Shown here piece by piece: positions 32,490 to 44,300 of a DNA stretch of 64,000 bases; within the stretch, counting starts at the first letter, position 1, and the number at the start of each line of letters is the position of its first letter. The DNA comes from Platycnemis pennipes. Lineage: Eukaryota > Arthropoda > Insecta > Odonata > Platycnemididae. The stretch lies in assembly GCA_933228895.1 (NCBI GenBank), contig OW121853.1:75686645-75750644 (forward strand), written 5' to 3'. The position numbers and the translations under genes were made by a program. The notes beneath the pieces are model-generated. The model was not told the origin of the DNA. It worked only from the letters and a program-made list of their open reading frames with translations, and did no database searches.

Positions 32490-32725
32490 TCTCTACCTCT
32501 GCAGGAAGTCGAACCCGAGTCCTCTAAGTAAGACGCCAGAACTCCAACCTCTACACCAACCCAACATTCCCACCCCCAGTATCGTAGTTGTGTTGGATAT
32601 TTTGGGAAGGACGCTAACAGCTCGAGTCATCTGCACCATTGAAGAAGGGCGTCCATGTTAGGGCATAGGTAGGACTTTCTTTTAAGGGCGGAGTTAGCAC
32701 TAACTTCAGTGAAGCCTGGTTGATG
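32490..32725 (-). mobile_element. tRNA-SINE-like fragment, minus strand
   Basis: The complement of ggaagtcgaacccgagtcc supplies a B-box-like stretch, with an A-box-like complement near ctctacaccaaccca. The body to the right is diverged. Confidence 0.4.
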
Positions 32726-32970
32726 TGGGTAGGAGCTCACAATATACTAAACCGAACAGCGTGTGAAATATCACGTACATATTTTGGGATAGGAGGGGTT
32801 GCTTTCACTGTGCCGACAGTGGTTTCCAGGAACGTGTACGGGGTAGGAAATAGGCGGAGGGGGTTGGAGGTTAGGGTGTAGTGAGCCCCTGTGTCGGCAT
32901 CAGGTAGTTGTTAACAACTTGCCTCGAGGGGTAAACGGTTTAACATTCCATACGACTGACGGAGCCCTGG

Positions 32971-33096
32971 GGGGGTGTGCTTGAATCGTTCGAGATTGAT
33001 TCCGGTACGGAATAATCCCGAACACAATGTAAAAACATACGAGTGAGTCCTTAGTTACGTACCCGAATCAATCCCAAGCGATTCAAGCACAACCCC
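32971..33096 (-). mobile_element. Family B MITE, copy 1
   Basis: Starts after CCTGG (32966-32970) with gggggtgtgcttgaatcgtt and ends gattcaagcacaacccc, followed by CCTGA (33097-33101). About 125 bp with inverted repeats of roughly 40 bp. The core (gtaaaaacatacgagtgagtc) is in the opposite orientation to copies 2 and 3. Confidence 0.8.
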
Positions 33097-33219
33097 CCTG
33101 AACTTGAAATGTTAACCATTCAGGGCTCAGTATGTGATTGGTAGCGCCCTAAAAGTCTCTTCCAATTCCCAAACTTTAAAACATCAGGATGGAAAATCAG
33201 TGATGGAATAGACTCTAGT

Positions 33220-33532
33220 TGTGGTGAAGTCTATTCGGGTCTTCCACCGGGTAAGCTGCTCCATTGCTGCCGACGTTTCGGAGACCGAGTCGTTCTCCAT
33301 CTTCAGGGCTGATGATGGCTTCAGGGCAGATGATGAGGGCAGGGCTCAGCCCTGAAGATGGAGAACGATTCGGTCTCCGAAACGTCGGCAGCAATGGAGC
33401 AGCTTACCATGGCTTCAGGGCAGATGATGAGGGCAGGGCTCAGCCCTGAAGATGGAGAACGACTCGGTCTCCGAAACGTCGGCAGCAATGGAGCAGCTTA
33501 CCCGGTGGAAGACCCGAATAGACTTCACCACA
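33220..33532. repeat. Array of three hammerhead-ribozyme-like units, two direct and one inverted
   Basis: Two direct copies on the plus strand start ctgaaga at 33352 and 33446, a period of 94 bp. A third inverted copy has its core complement at 33300-33306. Each has ctgaaga, a stem ggag/ctcc, gaaa and cgtc. Upstream gctcagcc can pair with downstream ggc and gagc as a two-part stem I. The outer arms extend the inverted repeat with gtctattcgggtcttccacc and its complement. No coding sequence is associated. Confidence 0.7.
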
Positions 33533-33977
33533 GCTATTCGCCGGGAGAACCTCAAATCTTTTAGACTCTAGTTCATTTTACTATTTCATGCATTTATTTG
33601 TGTGTTGTTCAAATATTCATTGTTACAATATATTTAAGTGGAATACAATGCAGTGGAAATACGCATTTGCTTATGAACAATGTTCTTTTGATTCATGGGC
33701 GTATCTTCTGGTTGAATTTTTCATAGAACTGCATTCGATTAGGATCTCCATTTCAGCCTTTGTTTCGATGGTCAACTCGATCATCTTCAAGGTAAATTAC
33801 CTTGAAGATGATGAGCGATTAAAATTATTCAAGGTGAAGATGTTGTGCTAGTCTTTCATCGAAACGGTGGAGATGGAGATGGTGACTTGTATGAAAACCT
33901 GTGTATAAATCGCTCAACACAATTGTCCAGCCTAGCCACATTAATCTAGTCCAGCCCCAATTTTAGCCTAGTTCTAG
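33533..33977. other. No recognised element; internal near-palindrome
   Basis: At 33779-33812 the complementary parts gatcatcttcaaggtaa and ttaccttgaagatgatga form a hairpin of about 16 bp. Nothing else is placed. Confidence 0.45.
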
Positions 33978-34062
33978 CATGTAAGTAGTGCATGTATGGT
34001 GATATTCACCCTCTGCCAGACAGCCTCGCGGTGGCTTGCAGGGTATTGTGTAGATGTAGATA
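33978..34062 (+). mobile_element. CR1-like LINE 3' tail
   Basis: gtaagtagtgcatgtatggt, a caccctctgccagacagcc block, ggtggcttgcagggtatt and a short (GTAGAT)n end. Only the last 85 bp of the element are present. Confidence 0.65.
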
Positions 34063-35200
34063 CCCTACATCCCTTCTATTACTATGCACTTCCGCAACCT
34101 TAGGACTGATTCCTGAATGCCATTGGGTACTCCAGTCGTCGAACTAAATCATCCCCATTTGATTCACCCCTGGATAGATAATCCTTTTGAAAATATACGT
34201 TAAGGAAAACTGTGAGACTTATTTAAGGCTTCTCTTTGTGGTGCCAAACCACACTAAAACTAAGCTGCTTTGTGTTTTTTCTATGATATGGTTTTATTTT
34301 CAAATCAAGGCATATTGTACTAAGCAATCAGTTGCTGCAATGATTGTCGGATACATAGACAAAATTGTTGACCGAATGCAAGGATATTGATGTTTCGTGT
34401 GGAGAATATAAACGTCACCTTTTTATTTGGCACCGCGGACTAAGCAACGGTGCAATATTATTATTCGTGCTCGTGACTCGAAGTGGCGAACACGCGTCTC
34501 GCTTCTCAAATTTTTGTCACGCCGAAGGGTGCTGGAGCGGAAACCGTAGAAGGTTTTTTTTTTTTTAAACGTGATAACGGTACAGATGTGACAAGCCCCC
34601 TCGCTTCCAATGTGACCTTAAAATCGGAGAAAAACGTATTCAAACCAATACCCTAGTGCTCGGTTATGGTCTAAACTTACCTTCTTTCTTTATCGAAGAA
34701 GATCTTTTTTTAGCGTCTTAGCTAACTTAAATTTTTCCTCTTTAGAAGCTCTTTTATTAACGTCCTTGCTAACGGTCATTAAGTGTTCCCGAAAGAATAT
34801 ATGGAACTTTGCTCCTCGCCTTTCTCCATGCACTAACGAGAGTGATAATTTATGCCAGTCGGAATGCGTTTTAAGCGACCCAAGCGAAGTTAACTAAAGG
34901 TCGTTAATGTTATCCGGAGTGAATCCGTCCATCCTTGAAGGCCTGTCGTAATCAGAAGACCAACTGTACATTCAATGTTTTTTTTTTTTAAAAGAGATGC
35001 CGGACTCGGGTAATAAAAATGAATCGACTCCCGCACTTAGGTTGGCGGCGACTTTATCGGTTTGGGAGTTTCTACTTAAGGAGGATGATGGTGACTGCGG
35101 TGAGAGTTAATTTCGAAAGGCAATAAAACCCCACGAAAATCTAGATCCAATCCCGGTTAAATTCACCTTCGAAGAAGGAATAGAATTAGTTTATGTGTCC
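34063..35200. other. No recognised feature
   Basis: A+T-rich sequence with T runs at 34553-34566 and 34979-34990. Frames are short and without family resemblance. Confidence 0.35.
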
Positions 35201-35234
35201 GTTCAGGTAGAAAAACTATTCGTGCCACAGGAAA

Positions 35235-35731
35235 ATGTTTAGAAATTTGTGTTTAACAGACGAAGGATGGACTAAATCGCAGAATCGAGAAATAAAGCAT
35301 CCAGTGGATGCTATATATCTCGACTTCAAGAAAGCTTTTGACAAGGTTTCTCATAGCAAACTAATTTTGAATTTAAAATCTTATGGGTTAGACAGTAACA
35401 TTATATCATGGATTAATGATTTTCTGCATGATCGGGTTCAAAGGGTTGTTTTGGACGGTGTTTCCTCACCGGCAATTAAAGTCACTTCGGGTGTCCCACA
35501 AGGTAGTGTGATAGGTCCACTCCTATTCCTTTTGTATATTAATGATATCCATAATTGGGATTTGGTAGTTTTCCTTCTTTTTTTCCCCAATTACTTTTAA
35601 AGGTGTAGTGTTTGTTTTGTAGTGTACATTTTTGTTTGTTGTGTCATTGTTCCTGGTGTGTATGCACCCCCTGCCACACACCCTCGAGGTGGCTCGCAGG
35701 GTATGTCGTAGACATAGATATAGATAGATAA
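35235..35731 (+). pseudogene. CR1-like LINE fragment: RT palm piece joined to the 3' tail
   Basis: A 121-codon frame (35235-35600) carries [15 protein letters not shown], with the first catalytic Asp in YLDF. It continues with a connecting segment and [14 protein letters not shown] and L-Y-I-N-D-I. This is a CR1/Jockey-group reverse transcriptase, which would make cDNA at the target site. The (F/Y)ADD motif that should follow is missing: after NDI the sequence jumps to 3' UTR, and the standard tail ends at 35731 in atagatatagatagata. So it is 5' truncated and internally deleted. It physically links the recurrent tail to an RT. Confidence 0.85.
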
Positions 35732-36308
35732 ATCTAAGGTTAAAAATAGCGTTGAAGAGAATATCCTTGATGTTAGGAGTGAATTAGGACGGTTCTTGCT
35801 TCATCATCGACCAATCGCCTTCCTTTGTCCACGGAAAATTGTTTTGTATTGATTTCAACTTGTCAGTTGAATTACGAGTCCCTTTAAGGGATATGACAAA
35901 GGCAAATGGAGCTTTGTATATCCTTTGCGTGTGCGAGAAAAATGCTAATATTTATTGCTCGGAATAGGAACGTATATAAGTGATCAATAGCAGAGCGTTT
36001 CGAATGGGTAGCTCATTTGCATTGAGTACTGCCATTGAGGGTAATAAAAGAGAATAGTTATATTTCATCGATCGAGTGAAATAAATACGGAGAAGAGTCT
36101 CATAACTTTATCGCTGTCGCGAGTTTTACGTCATCACTTCGTTTTAATGGATATGATGAGGAGAATGACGTCAGCAAGCAAAAGAGGTTAGCGTTTTGAA
36201 TGGAGCTGGGAGGAGAGGAAGCGTGGGTAAGGGCTCAAAAGAAAGGATGGATTTAGAGTTTTAATGTAGTGTGTTAAATGCTTTTATATGGTGGGGATTA
36301 ATACACGT
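35732..36308. other. No recognised feature
   Basis: A+T-rich intervening sequence with no motif placed. Confidence 0.35.
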
Positions 36309-36692
36309 TTGGGAAAGGGGATTTAAACAGACACACGACTTTGGGTATGTGGGAATGGAAAAGAACGGAGCAAATGGATAATCTTAAATCCATCTTTAAA
36401 TTATTATACCTTAATCGTGTCTTCTACAATCATCTACATACATTATGCTAGGGTGTGTGGCAGTGTGATCATCATGCCTTATAGAACACTTATTTTTTTC
36501 CTTATCTTAATCGTACGTCTTCCCCATGTATCACCCTCTTTAGACTACCTTTGCATCTCAGAAACTCTTCCATTCATTTTTGTTGCCTTCTTCGAATTTT
36601 TTCTCCGACAAACTCTATCCTTTCTGCCAATGAATTCATACATACTTTTTCATTCTTACTCCTCTTGGCCCAAGTAACCCTCACCATTCTCC
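36309..36692. repeat. Dispersed duplication, partner of 45381-45758
   Basis: About 380 bp nearly identical to 45381-45758, from tttgggaaaggggat to accattctcct. Inside is a degenerate reverse LINE tail (catctacatacattatgcta, gggtgtgtggcagtgtgat). Confidence 0.75.
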
Positions 36693-36731
36693 TCCATGCT
36701 CACTGCTCAATTTTAGTTCATTCTCTTTCAG

Positions 36732-36995
36732 TAAGGACCATGTTTCTGAACCCTATTACGTGGCGTTTACTTTTAGGGTTCATATTAATATTTTCCCTCC
36801 AACTTTCGCTTTTTCTCTTTCATTAAGGACCAGGTTTCTGAACCCTATCGCGTGGCGTTTACTTTTAGGGTTCAGATTAATCTTTTCCCTCCAACTTTCG
36901 CTCTTTCTCTTACATTAAGGACCAGGTTTCTGAACCGTACCCCCTGGCGTTTATTTTACGAGTTCAAACTAATTTTTCCTTCTTGTCTCTATTTG
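36732..36995 (+). repeat. 92-bp tandem repeat, about 2.9 copies
   Basis: Units start at 36732, 36824 and 36916 (taaggaccaggtttctgaac, gtggcgtttacttttagggt, ttttccctccaactttcgct). The third is the most diverged. Confidence 0.85.
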
Positions 36996-37302
36996 GAGAT
37001 CTCTTTAATTCCCTTCCGTTTGCAGGCGCTTCCCGTTTAAATGATTATTGTTAATGAATTCTATCCTTCAAGGAATACTCTTTGGTAGCGAAACCTTCCA
37101 CTGCAATTTATCGCTCGCACAAAGTTCTTCTTCGTGTTAGCTATAATATTTTTTCTATTTGGATTACCCTTAAAAGAAACCTTGACCCTTGAGGAACCTT
37201 TCTAGGCTATTCCCATTTGTTTTAGATGTCGTACTTACGGCTTTGTCCTGAGTCATTACAGCATTTTTGTTGGATTGCCAGGTAGTCGAGCAGGAGCAGC
37301 AT
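36996..37302. other. No recognised feature
   Basis: A+T-rich sequence between the 92-bp repeat and a family A copy. Confidence 0.35.
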
Positions 37303-37307
37303 CCAGG

Positions 37308-37611
37308 GGGGCTGTGTTTGAAACCGTCGAGATCATCTCGAATAGGTAACCAAGGAGTCACGTGATATAAACAGGGATGGTTCGCAAATTTGGTGTGCTA
37401 AAACCGCTTATTACAACCACATTCATTGTCCACACGTGTGTTATATGTGTGCTCTGGAGTCGTGACAGATGTGAAAAACTCAAGTGAAAACAATTAATGA
37501 TATTGTAACGTGCGATTCAGACACACTAAATTTGCAAACCATTCGTGTTTATACCACGTGACTCCTTGGTTACCTATTCGAGATAATCTCGACGGTTTCA
37601 AGCACAACCTC
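37308..37611. mobile_element. Family A foldback MITE, copy 4
   Basis: A complete element flanked by the perfect direct repeat CCAGG (37303-37307 and 37612-37616). The ends are ggggctgtgtttgaaaccgtc and gacggtttcaagcacaacctc. This is the cleanest evidence in the window for the target duplication of this family. Confidence 0.85.
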
Positions 37612-37616
37612 CCAGG

Positions 37617-39044
37617 TTGTTTATCTCTGGGTGGAGTGCCATGTTCACCTCATATTTCATGACCCTCCCTCTATTTCGCGCATGCCTGATTTGTTTTAGT
37701 ACCCCACTAAAACATTCTCACCCGTCACGGAACATCAGTATAGCGGATTTCATGTTTTTTTATGTTACCCGTAGTTTCCACTGCGGAAAATTTCAACGCA
37801 GGGCGTGCACGGAATGCCTTAATCATGCAAATGCGTGATTGGTGTGTGACGACATCGGCGTGTGAAAACCCGGTGACCTTACGCTTCTTTTGCCCACTAA
37901 TTGCCAGCGAGCTTTCTCCCTCCCTCAGGCAAATATATACTATATCTGACATTTTCCCGCAGTTTTGGCGAAGGACGTTTAAAAAATATTGATCATGTTT
38001 CGAGCAGTATCAGCCAAAATATTACTTTGGGTGTCTCACGGTTGTGTTCATTGCTTAGAAAATAACTGTCGGAAAAGCAGAAGTATACACAGCACCCAGA
38101 AGACCATGGTACCAACGTTCGTGCATGGGTTAAATAAACATGTATTTAGAAAAGAATAAGTGATAACATTGTGTGGCTTAGGAGCTAGAAAATGAAAGTA
38201 AATGACAAATAGGACTACCGATAGTGCACAAATATTGTAAGCGATGATTAAAAAGTATGATTTCAAGGTTTTTTTCAGGTGTTATCCTCGTCCGAGTGGT
38301 AGGAAAGAAAAGTATTTGGAAATATTCATGCTTTACAAATTGTTTGGTAATATATCCACAAAACTTATTAATCATTATCCATCCCACTTTTTAAATATAT
38401 ATTTTAATGAAGTATTTTCATGCTCCTACGAATTTATGATAGGTACGAAAAAAAACTTTACTCTTTATCGTCTCTCGCATTTTGAATTCTCGTCCTTTAG
38501 GTCAATGGTGACTCGAAGTGACTTCTGAGTCACATTGTTCACGCACTTCAGGCTACCAGCGTCAGCCTGAAGTGAGTTATAAACTCTGTCAGGGAAACTT
38601 TTTTAAGCACATTAAGATAAATCTTTAACGCGAAAATATCCATGTGGAATCATATTTTCTACCTTAAAATACATGTCCACTGCACTACAAGTAATTAATC
38701 GCTTAAATTACATTATCAGATTTGCAGAATATTTTACTTTAAAAGCACATGAGTTTTTTAATTATTTATTGATATAAATGCAATATTTCCATGTATTACT
38801 TGTGTAGCAATTGTAAAATTTATGCATGTATTGCAGGTATTGAATACTGAAAAATACATTTTAAATGCGTGTTTTCGAACGAGAGACTACCTCTTAGCGG
38901 ACGTAGGGGTGTAAAAAACGGAACGTATTTTTAATAATATGAACGTTAAGTAAATCTGTTTATATTTGAAATGGTAGTAGATAGCACAAGATATTGCGAT
39001 TCTTTTGTTTTGATCATTTAATGGAATGATTAAGCTTTATAAAC
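37617..39044. other. No recognised gene or element
   Basis: A+T-rich, with a small inverted repeat near 38543-38575 (cacttcaggct / agcctgaagtg). Short frames have no resemblance to known families. Confidence 0.4.
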
Positions 39045-39596
39045 AGCAACGCACTCTATAGGTGTGTTTCTGGTTCATTCGGGCGTTGGCGTCGCTTCTG
39101 AATCAGGTGTTTCGAGGCCAGGGGGTTATGTTTGGAATCGTCGGGATTATCTCGAATAGGTAACCAAGGAGTGACGTGGTAAAAACATGAATAGTTTGCA
39201 AAATTGGTGTGTCTGAATCATTCGTTACAATGTCAGTTTTTGTTTTCACTTGAGTTTTTCTCTTCTCTCTCGACTATAGAGTCCCCGGATGAGATAAAAC
39301 ACAAGTGTAAACAATGAATGAGGTTGTTATCAGCGGTTGTAACGCACCAGATTTGCGAACCATTCGTGTTTATACCACGTGACTGCTTGGTTACGTATTC
39401 GAGATAATCCCGATAGTTCTAAACACAACCCTCCAGGCCTCAGCGGAATACATTCGGCCACAGTTTTTTTTGCACAACCATAGCTTCGGCCTAAATTTTA
39501 GGCTATTATATTGCCGTGTTAAAAAAAATAGAAATTTTGAAGAATCTCTGGCTTGAAGTAGTTATGAATTACGAGAGGTTTAAAATCATAATAACA
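39045..39596. repeat. Dispersed duplication containing family A copy 5, partner of 44830-45380
   Basis: The two blocks match nearly base for base from agcaacgcactct through the whole family A element (here 39123-39432, flanked by CCAGG at 39118-39122 and 39433-39437) to taaaatcataataaca. The family A insertion therefore predates the duplication. Confidence 0.8.
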
Positions 39597-40353
39597 GTGC
39601 ATCAATGAAATCATTCCAAGAAAGCCTATTGATGACTGATAATAATTAGTCAATTGTCTCAGTTTTAATGGATATTTTTTTCGTAGGAAAACGCGATGAA
39701 ACTAAAATAAATATCAGTCAATTCTTTCACTGATATCACTTGTCAATCTTCAAACTTTATATTTCTCAGCATTTCCACGCGTTGAACCCGTCTAGTCTTT
39801 CTTATATATAATGCTTTTCTTTTTGTCGTTAAGTCTATCTTCTAAGTCGTCGATTTCATATTATCGTGTCTTATAATTACCATGATATTTAAATGCTTCT
39901 GTTCTTTATTGTGCGTAGGATTTTTGTCGTAATCCTTGTTCACTCCATTTATCCATTTTATTTTCATATTTTCTCATGAGTGGGGGGGGGATTAAGATTT
40001 CTTTACCAATGTATTTTTCCTGCTGTTTCACTCCTTTGTTTGTCATTTCCTTTGAGAAATCCTCCAATATGTCGTTATGAGCACCTTGCCTTGTTTATTT
40101 ATTTATTTTGGCAGGTGCATCATGCCGTGAGAAAACCTTAGTTCTGGACATTACACCTTTGCCTTTTTCCGTCCCTGGTCACAATTCGGTTGCCTTGTGG
40201 GGAATTTTTAGATGAATTCTGTCTCTGGATTGTTAAGTATATGTTTTGTTTTTTGTGAAATTTCATCCTTTTGATCCACAGTTATTAAGATATCCTCGTT
40301 TGTCATTTATATCTATTGATATTGGTTAGTGATATATTTAGCGAAAATAATGA
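39597..40353. other. No recognised feature
   Basis: A+T-rich sequence without placed elements. Confidence 0.35.
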
Positions 40354-40357
40354 ACTG

Positions 40358-40489
40358 GGGGGGGTGTGCTTGAATCGTTCGAGATTGATTCCGGTACGAT
40401 TGTAACTAAGGACTCACTCGTATGTTTTTACATTGTGTTCGGGATTATTCCGTATCGGAATCAATCTCGAACGATTCAAGCACACCCCC
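40358..40489 (+). mobile_element. Family B MITE, copy 2
   Basis: gggggtgtgcttgaatcgtt at left and aacgattcaagcacacccc at right, with ACTG directly repeated on both sides (40354-40357 and 40490-40493). The core reads gtaactaaggactcactcgt. Confidence 0.85.
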
Positions 40490-40526
40490 ACTGATCTCAA
40501 CTGAAATATATTATCAGTGAGAACGA

Positions 40527-40890
40527 GTTGTTATGATGGCAAGAGTACTGGCTTCCTATCCCGAGGGCCCGGGTTCAAATCCCGGAAGTGGGAGAGATTT
40601 TTCATTGGTATACTAATTCCTACTCGATTGCCGTGTGGAGAAATCGAGTTCAGTGCACCATCCGTCGGGTGGGTCGTTAAACCGTGAACACCTTGGCAAT
40701 TTTCGTTTAGAGCAGGCTAATGCTGACACCGGGATTCTCTTACCACCCTTCCTTCGTTCCCTGAAAAGGTCCTTACTCTACCCAATCACCCACCTATCGC
40801 AGATTACCTTAGCTTTCGGTTGCCACCCCCGAATATCTAACTCAGTCAATGATAACAGTTAGAGGCATGCATTTATAATAATAATAATAA
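40527..40890 (+). mobile_element. tRNA-derived SINE, most complete copy
   Basis: A head with a tggcaagagtactgg box-A region and a ggttcaaatcc B box within a T-arm-like cccgggttcaaatcccgg. Then the body blocks ttttcattggtatacta and ccatccgtcgggtgggtcgt, ending in (ATA)n at about 40875-40891. SINEs of this type use RNA polymerase III and a partner LINE's machinery. Other fragments (10.4, 12.4, 12.7, 47.9 kb) align to parts of it. Confidence 0.7.
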
Positions 40891-43031
40891 TTTTTATTCC
40901 ACCTCCTAAGAAAAAATAAAACATACAAATACAAAGAATACAATAAACATCAATTTAGAAGGGAATATAGGTACCCCAGAGGATTATCTGTGTTGGGGTT
41001 ACCATCATCAACAATTGAAAGCACTGGCTGGTGGTAATCTATACAAGTATTAAACCCAGTGGCTAATAAACACTTTGTATATTCAAAAATTGTGTTCAAA
41101 ACAATGAAATATAACAGCACAGAACATTAATGAATAATATAACAGTACAAACAGAATAAAAATTAAAAAATTTAACAATCTAAATACAAAAAAGTCATAT
41201 TTTAAACCACCGAGATCACACAACAACTTTTACTAGCTTTTCCACTTCATCACTCTACTTGGATAACAACAATTTTTTTAGTTTGCCCAGAAATTTCTCT
41301 CTTAGAATTTTCTGTGTTGGCTATGAGGGAATGCGTATGAGAGATATAAGCTCTGGGGAATGAAACCCTGCAAAGAGAACGTAAATGAATACTGGTTGAT
41401 GGTAAAGTGGAGGAAGTTTTCCGATAAATGTTACGAGAAAGGGATTAAAATCGAGGATGAAATTTAACAGGGTCGTAGTCCATTGGGTGGAGGAGGATTT
41501 AATGGTTGATCATGGGAAGTTTAAAGACGGCCGTTAAAGTGAGAATGTTTGGTAAGTGGAGAAGCGGGAAGAATAAGAATTTGAAGAGGGAAGAATGGGA
41601 CTTGGAATAATAATAGAGAAGCTGGGATTTAATGGTTGAATAATAAATGGAGGCTTCTGGGTTCTTTAGTCAAAACAGCGTTTTTAAAAAAAAGTCAAAA
41701 CAGAGTCCTTAAAAATTTCTACTAAGCGTTCAAACCTACCCTTTTATTGGCAGAATGCCATCGGAATTTCCGTGGAAGAGAAAAATAGGGTTTTTAAAAC
41801 CGTTCATTTCTTTCATTTACCGAAAGCCAGTTATTGAGGCAAAAACAGTTATGGCGGAATTGTGAGGATAAAAATAGACTTTTCGGGTAACATAAATGTG
41901 AGAGGTATAGGTATGGAGAAAATTATTTTACCGTCCCAGCGTATGTTTTTGAGTGAATTATTCACTCTTCTCCATCCACGTTAGGCTATGAACAATCCAA
42001 CGGAGGTCCTTATTCTCTTTCTGAAACTCTCGTGGTATCCAAGGGATAACATAGGTTTTTCGGGACTCGCGTTAACTTTTTGTAAACATTCTAATGAGGA
42101 AATCAATGAAACGCAACCTCGGTTTCGTTGCTGGGGAGATAACCGAGGTTGCGTTTCAAACGAGAATACGGGCCGGAGTCTCGGTATTTCCAGGTCCCGC
42201 CGCGCGGAGCCGGACCGCGACGCGCGATCGAAAAATCGAGTTTATTCTTGGCGTCGCTAACTTTTTTCAAATATTTTTACGGAATAACCTAGAAATATCA
42301 TCAATTTATACTCTGATGAAGTATCCCAGAGAACATTTTCCGAATAAGGATTATATTGTCTACTTTATGTAAAATGTTGTCTTAAAAAAGGGTCCGCCAT
42401 TTTTTGACGTAATAGCACTCAAATATAGGCAAAAATGTTTGAAACTTATGCATAGTATAGGCAAAGTACCCTGTTCACAATTGGTAATGTTTTTTATTCC
42501 ATAAAAATCCTTTAATTACTCCTATATCTGCTCAACTTTTAAGATTTTCGAAGAAAAATGAGAGCGGGCGCTTTTTTTCGAAATTCGGTCGTGTTTGAGC
42601 CTCTGTATCTAAGTAACGGGTAATACCTATGAAAAATGACTTACCATTCCACAATCAGCAATCGTTTGCGTGTATATGTGCCAAATTTCAAGACGTTATC
42701 TCATAAAAAGCAGTTTTGGACTTTTGTCCGGCAAAATGCGATTTGGCCGCGTCGGTCACATGGAGATCCTAGCCCGGACGAAGAAAACATTCGTTGGGAG
42801 GGGTAGCATCCCGAGCCTCGGAAATAAATGGCGTGGGAAAAGAATCGTTCAAAAGTGTGGTGAATAGGAATATCTCATTGAATGAACGTCAGAGCATCAT
42901 TCAAATCATGTCATTATGATACAGTCCATAAAACTTTTCATAATTTGAGTCGTGTTTTCGTGTCTGACTACGGTGATGCATTCTGTGAGTGAGCCTCGCA
43001 TATTCAGGTTTTGGGATCGCTGCCGACTTTG
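40891..43031. other. No gene recognised; strong hairpin and a G+C-rich patch
   Basis: A perfect 17-bp stem at about 42108-42157 (gaaacgcaacctcggtt / aaccgaggttgcgtttc) sits beside a CpG-rich patch (42160-42240). The remainder is A+T-rich, and frames are short and unassigned. Confidence 0.4.
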
Positions 43032-43034
43032 TAA

Positions 43035-43557
43035 AGCAGCGTTTACACGTAGCAGTTGACTGCTATGACAGTCACGAGATGCGCGATATATCTATATCGC
43101 TACTGCTATGATGCGTCTGCACCAACTTCTATGCAGCTTGAAGCCGCTATTTACGCGTTGCCACAACAAATAAAAAGAGTTTTATTTCAACAGTGATTGA
43201 TGCTAAATTTTCATTAAATTCATCAAGCAATAAATGCAATTGACGATTATCTTTTGTTCCCATTCCTTAAAGAGTAGAGTCTTTTCTTCGGGGAGGAATA
43301 TCCTTGTTATTATATCCAAATTCCGTCGTGTTTATCTTTCCGTTGACGATTGTTGCGATTGTGTTGGATACATTTCCGCTGGAAAGTAGACGGGCTTCAA
43401 CTTTTCTAATAGCTCGAACTATGATCGATAGTGTTCGACATGTGTCCACTATCGACCTGAACTCACATCGCAGTTGCCATTTACACATACGAATAGGGCT
43501 TAACAGTTGTAAGCAGTTGACTGTCAAAGCAGTCAACTGCTAAGTGTAAACGCGCCT
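43035..43557 (+). mobile_element. Harbinger-like MITE, copy 2 (523 bp)
   Basis: Opposite orientation to copy 1. Ends are agcagcgtttacacgtagca and tgctaagtgtaaacgcgcct, flanked by the exact duplication TAA (43032-43034 and 43558-43560). The internal frame on the plus strand (43304-43543, with V-A-I-V-L-D-T-F-P-L-E-S) is shared with copy 1 (3408-3692 minus) but is not a recognisable transposase. Confidence 0.8.
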
Positions 43558-43560
43558 TAA

Positions 43561-44300
43561 GACACTGAAAAGGTGTGGGGGCACGGCACGAAAATTCGAT
43601 TATCGATACATCGAATAGGGTTCGCCGATACGGAATTTTTGACTCCAGAACCTTGATGAATAAATTGTTTGGGTGCTAAAACCAGTCGATAGATGAAGAT
43701 CCGTTCATAGTGGAGGTATCGTTTTACTTTTTTAGCATCGCTCAAGACGGTGAAATTGTAATCGGCATTCTTCAAATTTTGCCTTGTGCTATTTCACTTC
43801 AAATGATGTCGCGTATCGCTAATAAGGTTACTGCGACCTCTTAGATCCTACAAGGGTTTGCGTATTAAATAATAAGCCAAATTGGTTTTAACAACATTTA
43901 CTTAAACATAAAAAAATTTAAATGATTTCAAAAAATTACATTGAAAATGAATAAGTTACTCTCTAATTAAAGGGGGGTAAACCTAATGGTGTAAATCCCC
44001 ATATACAAGGGAAAATAAAATTGCACGTTCCGTCAATCCCTCTTGGGAGAAACCTTTTTTTTCTTGAAGGGTTAGCGTCATCGATAAGGAAAGCGAAAGA
44101 AGGATCCATGATCCTACCATAATCGAAGTTGAGAGATATTTGTCGACGATTTGACTTCGAAAAACGACTGTAGTATCTACAGTGTCTTGTTCGAGCACCA
44201 GAATGGTCGCGCAGTAAGTGAATGAGGACCCATTTCATAAGCTTATATTCGCTAAAACGACCTTCCCACTCCTGTTAAGAACCCTTAAGAATCAATTTGA
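43561..44300. other. No recognised feature
   Basis: A+T-rich. Minus-strand frames at 43557-43775 and 43963-44238 are unassigned. Confidence 0.35.

Noticed and set aside
33220..33532. CRISPR array
   Set aside because: Only two direct units, an inverted third, a eukaryotic transposon context, and the repeat is fully explained by hammerhead structure.
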